Source of the DNA: a virus | Length of the DNA: 31,205 nt | Reading direction: 5' to 3' (one strand) | Virus record (IMG/VR): IMGVR_UViG_3300042564_003160 | Span: 1 to 31,205 of that record | The notes under the pieces: model-generated | Told to the model about the DNA's origin: nothing | Databases searched by the model: none | Seen by the model: the letters and a program-made list of their open reading frames with translations, nothing else | Program-made: the position numbers and the translations under genes | Shown here: positions 24,380 through 31,100 of the stretch, in pieces | Numbering within the stretch: the first letter of the stretch is position 1 | Layout: the number at the start of each line of letters is the position of its first letter

Positions 24380-25095
24380 TGCAGGACATCCAAGTAACAG
24401 ATTATCTAACTTGGGAGTATTGTCACGACCCCGAAATACAATATTTAAATTGTTCTGCTCCTGAATCAGTCTTTAATCACATGCCACAGTGGTTTAAAGA
24501 TCAAAAGGCTCACAAAGAAGAAATTGTGTTAGGTGATGGATCAGGTCGACCGTTTGCTGATAAACAAACTATTAGAAACTGTTTGGGATTTCGAGGATTG
24601 GCAAAAATAGGATATACAATTCCTTTACCTGAATCCATTATCGGGCACGACACGTATTTTAGTCGGGGCAGGTTACATCCTGAAATGTTATACGGAACAC
24701 ACTGGGCCAACAAACCAGGCGGGCCATGGAAAGAGCCTGACGGCAATATGGACAATAGTCCATATGAATATCGAATAAAATTGTTACACTGGCCTTGGAG
24801 AGCTCGTATGGCCAGGGGCTGGCGCATATTAATCTTGCCATACTTGTTAGATTGGAGCAATGATTGGACAGAATTTTCTGGTGCAGTTGATCCAAACTAT
24901 GATGTTCAACATGGCACCAATATTGGATCAGCATTGCGTTGGACAACGCCAATTGATCCCTGTTACAATTATTATAATTTAGAAACAGTGGTTGCTTTTA
25001 AAAGGAACGTTATAATACCTGCAGGCACTCTAACCTTTTGCGCAGTCCCTTTGTATGACCCAGACCTTCTAGCTAGCCAACAGCAAAACTGCTAA
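24379..25095 (+). CDS. Conserved phage hypothetical (DUF6065-like)
   Basis: A 238-aa protein. Features are YLNCSAPESVFNHMPQWFKDQKAH near residues 23-46, KQTIRNCLGFRGLAKIGYTIPLPE near 62-85, a tryptophan-rich middle (GTHWANKPGGPWKEPDG, LLHWPWRARMARGWRILILPYLLDW) and FKRNVIIPAGTLTFCAVPLY near the end. The pattern of a P-x-WFK segment, then T-I-x-x-C..., then a GY-x-I-x-LP strand is one I recall from a widespread phage family of unknown function, tentatively DUF6065. It could be an oxygenase-like cupin or jelly-roll protein, but no metal triad is clear. The sequence is AT-richer than the gene before it. It is coupled to that gene by TAATG, and its stop codon lies within the next gene's late-promoter core. 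Confidence 0.6.
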   Translation: MQDIQVTDYLTWEYCHDPEIQYLNCSAPESVFNHMPQWFKDQKAHKEEIVLGDGSGRPFADKQTIRNCLGFRGLAKIGYTIPLPESIIGHDTYFSRGRLHPEMLYGTHWANKPGGPWKEPDGNMDNSPYEYRIKLLHWPWRARMARGWRILILPYLLDWSNDWTEFSGAVDPNYDVQHGTNIGSALRWTTPIDPCYNYYNLETVVAFKRNVIIPAGTLTFCAVPLYDPDLLASQQQNC

Positions 25096-25115
25096 ATACA
25101 GGGACTTGGAGTCCC
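25091..25115 (+). promoter_or_regulatory. Late-promoter core abutting a Shine-Dalgarno hairpin before the gp13-like gene
   Basis: GCTAAATA (25091-25098) matches the T4 late core at six of eight positions. Immediately after, GGGAC (25101-25105) pairs with GTCCC (25111-25115). The Shine-Dalgarno GGAG (25108-25111) lies in the TTGGA loop and the first base of the right arm. A late start near 25104 would remove GGG of the left arm and open the site; read-through mRNA would fold the full stem. Confidence 0.5.
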
Positions 25116-25117
25116 AC

Positions 25118-25888
25118 ATGCCAGAACAGCAACAACAATCACTGCCCACACTCAAGCAAAACTTAATTGAATATGTTAAACTTCAACTGGGCGGTGATAT
25201 CATTGACCTAGAATTAGATCCTGCACACTACGAAGCGGCTTATCAAAAGACCATTGGCACTTATCGCCAGCGAGCCAACAATGCCTACGAAGAGAGTTAC
25301 AGTTTTATGCAGTTAGTAGCAGACGTCAACATATACGAACTGCCCCAGGAAGTTGTGAGTGTGCGCCAAATATTCCGCAGAACATTTGGCGACAGTTCAG
25401 GTCCGTTTGCGTCAAATTTTGATCCGTTTGCACAAGCAAGTATCAACGTTTATCTAATGAACTTCAACGTGGCAGGTGGCCTGGCCACATACGACTTCTA
25501 CAGTCAGTACATTGAATTGGCTGGACGCATGTTTGGCGCATACATGAACTACACCTGGAATCCTGTGACAAAGAAACTGCAACTGATCCGTGATCCCAAA
25601 GGCTCAGGCGAAACTGTGTTGCTATGGAGTTACAACTTGAAACCTGAATTCAACCTGTTGAATGACTTCCAAATATCACAATGGATCCGAGACTACATGG
25701 TGGCCAACTGCAAAATGATAATTGGTGAAGCACGTGAGAAATTTGGCACTATCGCCGGACCGCAGGGTGGCGGTAGTTTGAACGGCGCCGCAATGAAATC
25801 TGAAGCCAAAGTGGAAATGGATCTGCTGATCAATCAATTGGTAATGTATGTGGATGGCTCACAGCCACTTACATTTGTTATTGGCTGA
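25118..25888 (+). CDS. Neck protein, gp13-like
   Basis: A 256-aa protein from the ATG at 25118, chosen over an in-frame TTG at 25106 because GGAG (25108-25111) is correctly spaced only for the ATG. The N-terminal part (LPTLKQNLIEYVKLQLGGDIIDLELDPAHYEAAYQKTIGTYRQRANNAYEES) matches the pattern of gp13 of T4-like phages: a short helix, a LG-x-x-x-x-x-x-LD strand, an x-x-x-Y-x-x-A-x-x-x-x-x-x-x-Y helix, then VNIYELPQEVVSVRQIF. The later SQWIRDYMVANCKMIIGEAREKFG is the usual C-terminal helical part. gp13 joins head and tail with gp14. In T4 genes 13, 14 and 15 are adjacent on one strand; here 13 is on the plus strand, about 2 kb from the minus-strand 14/15-like pair. It ends two bases before the SGNH gene. 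Confidence 0.78.
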   Translation: MPEQQQQSLPTLKQNLIEYVKLQLGGDIIDLELDPAHYEAAYQKTIGTYRQRANNAYEESYSFMQLVADVNIYELPQEVVSVRQIFRRTFGDSSGPFASNFDPFAQASINVYLMNFNVAGGLATYDFYSQYIELAGRMFGAYMNYTWNPVTKKLQLIRDPKGSGETVLLWSYNLKPEFNLLNDFQISQWIRDYMVANCKMIIGEAREKFGTIAGPQGGGSLNGAAMKSEAKVEMDLLINQLVMYVDGSQPLTFVIG

Positions 25889-25890
25889 CG

Positions 25891-26607
25891 ATGTTGTTAT
25901 TTGCTGGCTGTAGTTATACTGATAATCCTTATTTTCCTAGCATAGCCTTTGGTGAAAATGTATATAGCCATACTCATTGCAAAATATTAGCTCGAGGCGG
26001 AGCCAGCAATGCGTTTATTGCACAAAGCATATTAGATAATTTAACACCAGAAGTTGATAAAGTATTTGTACTTTGGTCAGGGTTTAGTCGCATTGATATT
26101 TCAGTTCCAAAACAAATGGAATATCAGTTCGATCTGTACGAGCATAGAAGTTTAACAAACGATGCAGTTTGGTTGCACTCAGGAGGGTTTGGGGGATCTT
26201 GGCATAGCCGTTCTAAATATCCTTATGCCCGGTGGATTTATGATTGTCTAGACACCCTATACAAGCCAATGGATTGGAATTATTTGGCCACTCAAAATTT
26301 AGTCACTATTTCTGGATGTTTGAATACTCTTGACAAACTTGGAATTGAATATAAATTTGGATTTATATATGATATATTTCAAGACTACTCTAGCGAAAAT
26401 ACCTCCCTAAGTGGACCAGTAAGTCGAGACCACCCGTTACTTAAACTAGTGCCTTGGGAAAAATGTTTAAGTTCGACTCCGTTTGAATTTTGTAGAGATC
26501 GAGGATTATTAGATCCTACTGAATCAACACCTTTTCATCCAAGTCAAATTGGATATCAAGAATGGTGGAACAGTGTAAAGCAGGAAGTACCATTTGAGTT
26601 GATTTAA
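25891..26607 (+). CDS. SGNH/GDSL hydrolase-like protein
   Basis: A 238-aa protein with scattered SGNH signatures: FAGCSYT at residues 4-10 (block I, S8 as candidate nucleophile), GGASNAFI at 36-43 (block II Gly, N40), LWSGFSR at 61-67 where block III normally has an Asn, and TPFHPSQIGYQEWW at 213-226 (block V, H216). An Asp is expected three residues before that His, but T213 is there, so the triad is incomplete or shifted; activity is uncertain. SGNH enzymes are esterases, often deacetylating glycans. Phages carry many such GCSxT...HPSxxGY proteins of unknown role. No Shine-Dalgarno is visible, so translation probably depends on coupling to the gp13-like gene. It is AT-richer than its neighbours. 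Its last codons form the -35 box of the next promoter. Confidence 0.66.
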   Translation: MLLFAGCSYTDNPYFPSIAFGENVYSHTHCKILARGGASNAFIAQSILDNLTPEVDKVFVLWSGFSRIDISVPKQMEYQFDLYEHRSLTNDAVWLHSGGFGGSWHSRSKYPYARWIYDCLDTLYKPMDWNYLATQNLVTISGCLNTLDKLGIEYKFGFIYDIFQDYSSENTSLSGPVSRDHPLLKLVPWEKCLSSTPFEFCRDRGLLDPTESTPFHPSQIGYQEWWNSVKQEVPFELI

Positions 26608-26627
26608 TAGTTTATTTGTGCTATAAT
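26599..26627 (+). promoter_or_regulatory. Sigma70-type promoter giving a probable leaderless mRNA
   Basis: TTGATT (26599-26604), 17 bases, then TATAAT (26622-26627) preceded by TGC (extended -10). The ATG at 26633 is only five bases after the -10 box, so normal start-site selection falls on or next to the start codon. There is no Shine-Dalgarno before that ATG. Confidence 0.75.
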
Positions 26628-26632
26628 CAAGC

Positions 26633-27151
26633 ATGGACTTAATGATCGACATTGAAGGGTTGGCTACAGGCCCTGACGCAACAATATTAACCATTGCGGC
26701 TCAGGCGTTTGATCCCGTTGGCCTGGGCTACTACCAGCACAAATACTATGCTAGAGTTGATCTTGAAAGCCAAGAGAACCGCACTATTGAACAAGGCACC
26801 ATCAACTGGTGGGCCACACAAGGCGCCGCACAGGATGAAGCCTTTGCAGAAGATGGACGCATACCCTTGGATCAGGCCCTGGATGAACTGCACCGGTTAT
26901 GTTGGAAGTGCAACCGCATCTGGATGAACGGTCCCACCTACGATGCCAACATACTTGAGCATGCTTACAAGAGTTATCACAAACCCCTGCCCTGGCAATA
27001 TTATAAGATCCGTGATGCAAGAACGGTATATAGTTTGTACCCAGGGTTGCCCAAACCGCCTACCAGTCACCATGCCTTGGAAGACTGTCGCAGGCAAATT
27101 GACATGTTGCAAGCAACCTTGGCACATTTAAATATCAAGGAACTGGCATGA
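26633..27151 (+). CDS. DEDDh 3'-5' exonuclease (DexA/ExoVIII-like)
   Basis: A 172-aa protein with all catalytic positions of the DEDDh fold: D6 and E8 in MIDIEG (motif I), D104 in NGPTYDANIL (motif II), and H146 with D151 in HHALED (motif III, H-x-A-x-x-D). GTINWW (55-60) is a further match to T4 DexA and exonuclease VIII-type enzymes. The likely role is degrading DNA or RNA ends to recycle nucleotides during early infection, alongside the dNMP kinase it overlaps by four bases (ATGA). The first ATG lies at the predicted transcription start; the alternative M4 (26642) has a weak GGA in front and would give MIDIEG as the N-terminus. Host-type promoter and partner both argue for early or middle expression. 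Confidence 0.87.
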   Translation: MDLMIDIEGLATGPDATILTIAAQAFDPVGLGYYQHKYYARVDLESQENRTIEQGTINWWATQGAAQDEAFAEDGRIPLDQALDELHRLCWKCNRIWMNGPTYDANILEHAYKSYHKPLPWQYYKIRDARTVYSLYPGLPKPPTSHHALEDCRRQIDMLQATLAHLNIKELA

Positions 27152-27795
27152 TCATTGGCGTTTGTGGATTTATTGGCTCGGGCAAAGATACCGTTGCGGA
27201 CTATCTTGTAAATCTACATCATTTTCGTAGAGAGAGTTTTGCCAACACACTCAAAGATGCTGTGAGCGCAGTGTTTGGATGGGACCGAACCATGCTGGAA
27301 GGACGCACCAAACAGGCTCGTGAATGGCGTGAACAGCAAGACAATTGGTGGACCAATCGATTAGGTATAGTAATTACTCCCCGTTGGGTTTTGCAAAATT
27401 GGGGCACTGAAGTATGCCGCAACGGATTCCATGATGATATCTGGATCGCCAGCTTGGAAAACAAACTGCGCAACAGCACAGATGATGTTGTGATCAGTGA
27501 CTGCAGATTTCCCAACGAAATTCAAGCTATCAAACAATCAGGTGGCCGGGTGGTGCGTGTGGTGCGTGGTCCTGAACCTGAGTGGTACAATGCGGCTGTG
27601 AGCCAAAACCGCGGACCCAATGGCAACAGCACCTGGGCACTGAGTGGGCGCCAACTAGAACAACTGGGCGTACATGAGTCAGAAACCGCCTGGGTAGGCA
27701 CTAAATTTGACGTGGTGCTGGACAACAACAGCACCCTGGATGACTTATATCAGCAGGTCAAGCGTCTGGTTCAAGATCACCCACCCGCCAAGTGA
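27148..27795 (+). CDS. Deoxynucleoside monophosphate kinase (T4 gp1-like)
   Basis: A 215-aa P-loop kinase. The Walker A is GFIGSGKDT (residues 7-15). Next comes FANTLKDAVSAVFGWDRTMLEG (31-52), which includes the nucleotide-binding helix of this family, TPRWVLQNWGTEVCRN (77-92), and the diagnostic ISDCRFPNEIQAIK (116-129). T4 gp1 phosphorylates dTMP, dGMP and 5-hydroxymethyl-dCMP; the substrate range here is unknown. The start overlaps the exonuclease stop (ATGA), so nucleotides released by the nuclease can be rephosphorylated by a coupled product. The 3' end overlaps the convergent zinc-finger gene by 38 bases. The operon's terminator lies ~120 bases beyond the stop, inside that opposing gene. 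Confidence 0.9.
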   Translation: MIIGVCGFIGSGKDTVADYLVNLHHFRRESFANTLKDAVSAVFGWDRTMLEGRTKQAREWREQQDNWWTNRLGIVITPRWVLQNWGTEVCRNGFHDDIWIASLENKLRNSTDDVVISDCRFPNEIQAIKQSGGRVVRVVRGPEPEWYNAAVSQNRGPNGNSTWALSGRQLEQLGVHESETAWVGTKFDVVLDNNSTLDDLYQQVKRLVQDHPPAK

Positions 27796-28102
27796 CTTCA
27801 GTCCGGGCAATTTCTTCTACACAGTTACGACAGACTGTTCGTAGATTTCTCACAGTGGCATTGTTGAGATCGCCATCAATGTGATACACCAACAACTGAC
27901 TAACAAGCCTGGCTCGAAACCCGCATCGGTCACATGCGGGTTTTTTCTTGTATCCTGAGGATTTCCACCGAGGTTCTCTAGGCTTGATTCCTCGACCCCT
28001 GCGTTGGCAAGTCTCGCATCTACTGCGATAGTGTGTGACATCTTCCCGGATGTAGTTTACGGCACAAGGTCGTTGATTGCAGGCTTTACATATGGGTCTC
28101 AT
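27758..28102 (-). CDS. Zinc-binding HNH-like protein
   Basis: A 114-aa protein from the ATG at 28102 (MRPICKACNQRPCAVNYI). The frame runs 25 codons further upstream but has no convincing start there. Cys pairs are C5/C8, C29/C32, C57/C60 and C91/C94, plus C13. The second half, from CDRCGF through VYHIDGDLNNATVRNLRTVCRNC (72-94), follows the zinc-framed HNH plan (H-I-D-G-D...N-N....N-L...C-x-x-C). However, the first His of the usual HH pair is Y73 and the final His is missing after C94. It is either a reduced nuclease or a zinc-finger DNA-binding protein derived from one. I recall closely similar small proteins in marine T4-like phages. A TAAATA lies four bases before the ATG, with no Shine-Dalgarno. 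The gene contains a plus-strand terminator. Confidence 0.78.
   Translation of the reverse strand: MRPICKACNQRPCAVNYIREDVTHYRSRCETCQRRGRGIKPREPRWKSSGYKKKPACDRCGFRARLVSQLLVYHIDGDLNNATVRNLRTVCRNCVEEIARTEVTWRVGDLEPDA
27918..27946 (+). terminator. Plus-strand terminator embedded in the antisense zinc-finger gene
   Basis: AACCCGCAT (27918-27926) pairs perfectly with ATGCGGGTT (27934-27942) around CGGTCAC, and the T-run continues to 27946. It follows the dNMP kinase stop by ~120 bases on the same strand. On the minus strand the same bases encode the zinc-knuckle segment KPACDRCGF, and the A-run encodes lysines. In that direction only three T follow, so it should not stop the zinc-finger mRNA. Confidence 0.88.
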
Positions 28103-28106
28103 CAGG

Positions 28107-28114
28107 TATTTAGT
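28107..28114 (-). promoter_or_regulatory. Late-promoter-like ACTAAATA for the zinc-finger gene
   Basis: Minus-strand ACTAAATA matches the T4 late core at six of eight positions and ends four bases before the ATG at 28102, the same spacing as the exact core before 23149. If used, the mRNA would be essentially leaderless. Confidence 0.45.
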
Positions 28115-28165
28115 GCATGGACCTTGGCCAAAGGGCAGTGTAAACTGGGGTTTTTTGGGTATGCC

Positions 28166-28173
28166 TATAAATA
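28166..28173 (+). promoter_or_regulatory. T4-type late promoter, exact TATAAATA, for the sheath gene
   Basis: Exact TATAAATA with a predicted start near 28179, a 20-base leader, and AAGGA (28187-28191) seven bases before the ATG at 28199. A conventional late-gene arrangement for an abundant structural protein. Confidence 0.85.
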
Positions 28174-28198
28174 TCAATAACTTGAAAAGGAATCAACC

Positions 28199-31100
28199 AT
28201 GGCACTAGTATCACCAGGCGTAGAAGTAACAGTAATTGACGAGAGTCAATATATCCCTTCCGCTGTCAACACAGTACCCTATTTTTTGATTGCCACAGCA
28301 CAGAACAAAGCTGATGCTGCTGGAGTCGGAGTTGCAGCCGGTACAACCGCCGCCAATGCAAACAAAACTTATCTCATTACCAGTCAACGTGATTTGGCAG
28401 CAACATTTGGAGTGCCATTCTTTTACAACACCACAACAGGTACACCAATTAATGGTTACGAACTCAACGAGTATGGCTTGCTGGCAGCGTACTCAGCACT
28501 GGGTGTTACAAACCGTGCGTATGTTCAACGTGTGGACATTGACTTAACTGAGCTCACAGCCAGTTTGAGTCGTCCCACAGGCAATCCCAACAATGGCACA
28601 TATTGGTTAGATACCAGCACCAGTCTCTGGGGTATTTTTGAGTGGAATCAAGCCTCAGCAACATTTACCAATCAAGTGCCCATTGTGCTCACAGACACAG
28701 CAGATGTGGTTGATTATGCTGGAGGCGATTACACTCCTATCAGCACCATAGGCAGCATTGGCGACTATGCTGTCAGCGCTGTGAGTTTAAACAATCAAAA
28801 CTACTATAAAAATTCAGACAATGCCTGGGTGTTACTGGGCACAGATGCGTGGAAAAATTCATGGCCCACCTTGCAAGGCACAAACTCAGTGTCTGGCAGC
28901 GGATTAACTGTTGGTTCCAACATGTACATCAATGATACGTTGGCCACTGTTAGTGCAACCAACACTGTGGCAGGATTTGCCGCAGTGATCAATGGCTTGA
29001 ATATTCCTGGTGTCACTGCTGCCGCAGTCAGCAACAAGTTGACATTGTATGCAGACAGTGATGCTACCAATGACGGATCCACAGACAACGGTGGTGTTAT
29101 CAGTATTGTAACTGGCACCATTGGTGGTGCCGCACTGCTGACCACATTGGGTATTGCAGCCATTGAATATCGTGCCCCAAGTTACTTCCCAGGTTACAGT
29201 TATCAAGCACCACGTTGGAGAACCACAGACACAGGCACTACTGTAAGCACTGCACCTGCTCCAACAGGTTCTATTTGGCAAAACATCAGCCCTGCCAGCA
29301 ATGGTATGAGTTTGAAATTAAAACAATACAGTGCTGCATTGGATGTCTTTGTTGAACAAAGCAGTCCTGCATACTCATATGATGGCACAGCAAACTATGG
29401 TCTTGATCCCACAGGCGGTGGTAGAAATATTCCAGTTGGCAGCACATATGTACAATTTGATAATCAATTATACAATACAGAGCCAAATTCAAATGCTGCC
29501 TTTTTGCTGCTGGAAAGAATTGCGTTGGGGGCAACAGTTGTAACTGGTGACACTACTCCTGGATCTGGTGGAGATGCATTGTTTATACAAAACAATGTTT
29601 TTTATATCTTTGCCACACAAGCAGGCCAAACGGTAACAAACCCAGAGTTGGCAACCCCAAGTACACCTTATGTGGTGACATTGAGCGGCACCAGTGTTGC
29701 TTCTTTTATAACTTCTGTCAGTGCTGCCAACGTGCCTTATGTGAGTGCCAGCGTAAACAGTGCTGGTAATATTGTGTTTACACACAGCCAAGGCGGAACA
29801 ATATATTTACAAAACTTCACTGGTACCCCAGTTACCACTGCTGGATTTACTACCGCAACACCAAAAGTTCGTCAAGATCAAACAGCAGGCGTATTGTGCT
29901 TGAGTAACTGGGTCACAGCTGACTTGTTCTCATACACTGCAAGTGATGTTGCACCAGATCAGAATCCAGCTGATGGACGTTTGTGGTACTACAGTTCAGT
30001 TAGTGATGTGGACATCATGATTCAGGACAACGGCACATGGCAAGGTTATCAAAACGTCACAAACGACACCCGTGGATTTGATTTGAACTTGACCAATGCG
30101 TCTGGTCCTATTATTGCTGCCTCTGAACCACTGACACAAAATGATGCGGCTGAAAGTCCATTGCAATACGGCGATTTGTGGATTGACAGCAGTGATCTTG
30201 AAAACTACCCCTTGCTGTATCGTTGGGAGCAGGTTAGCGGCACAGATCAATGGGTTGCGGTTGACACCACAGACCAGACCACATCAAATGGTATTTTGTT
30301 TGCTGACGCACGTTGGGCACCCAATGGCACCACAGACCCTGTGGCAGATCCATTCCCCACAATTGAAAGTTTGTTGATCAGTGATTACTTGGACTTGGAT
30401 GCACCTGATCCTGCACTGTACCCCCAAGGTATGTTGTTGTTCAACACACGCCGTTCAGGTTACAATGTCAAGAGTTTCCAAAGCAATTATTTTAACTCAA
30501 CCACATTCCCTGATGACACATTGCCCGCAGAGAAAAATACCTGGCTCACAGCATCGGGCAACAGAGATGATGGCGCTATGTACGCTGGACGCTTGGCCCA
30601 ACGCAAACTGATTGTGGCAGCAATGAAGTCAGGAATTGACACTAGCCTGCCTGCACGTGAAGAACAGAATCAATTCAATTTGGTTGCTGCACCTGCTTAT
30701 CCTGAGCTGTTGGTCAACTTGGTTGCACTCAGCAACGAACGTGCCAACACATTGTTTGTTGTGGGCGATACTCCACTACGCTTGCCAAATACAGGCACTG
30801 CATTGGTAGAACATGCCACCAACAACAACGGTCTTGGTGTATCAACAGATGATGGATTGACCATTGGCAGTGCGTATGCTGCTGTGTTCTATCCCTCATG
30901 CCAGACCACAGACCTGTCAGGTAACACAGTTGTTGCACCTCCCACACACATGATGGTTCGCACCATATTGCGTAGTGATGCAGTGAGTTATCCATGGTTG
31001 GCACCTGCTGGTACACGTCGTGGTGTGGTAGACAATGCTGAAGCTATTGGTTATATCGATGCACAAACTGGCGAGTTCGTACAGTTGGCAGTGGGACAAA

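Noticed and set aside
25106-25117. TTG start for the gp13-like gene
   Set aside because: The GGAG that should serve as the ribosome site would lie inside the coding sequence; the ATG at 25118 fits the spacing.
28103-28177. Longer N-terminus (MIFIGIPKKPQF...) for the zinc-finger protein
   Set aside because: It runs into the sheath late promoter on the other strand, and the protein's conserved-looking part starts at MRPICKAC.
28290-30611. Several plus- and minus-strand frames of 60-125 codons inside 28290-31192
   Set aside because: All lie within the continuous sheath frame from 28199, which has no stop before the window end.
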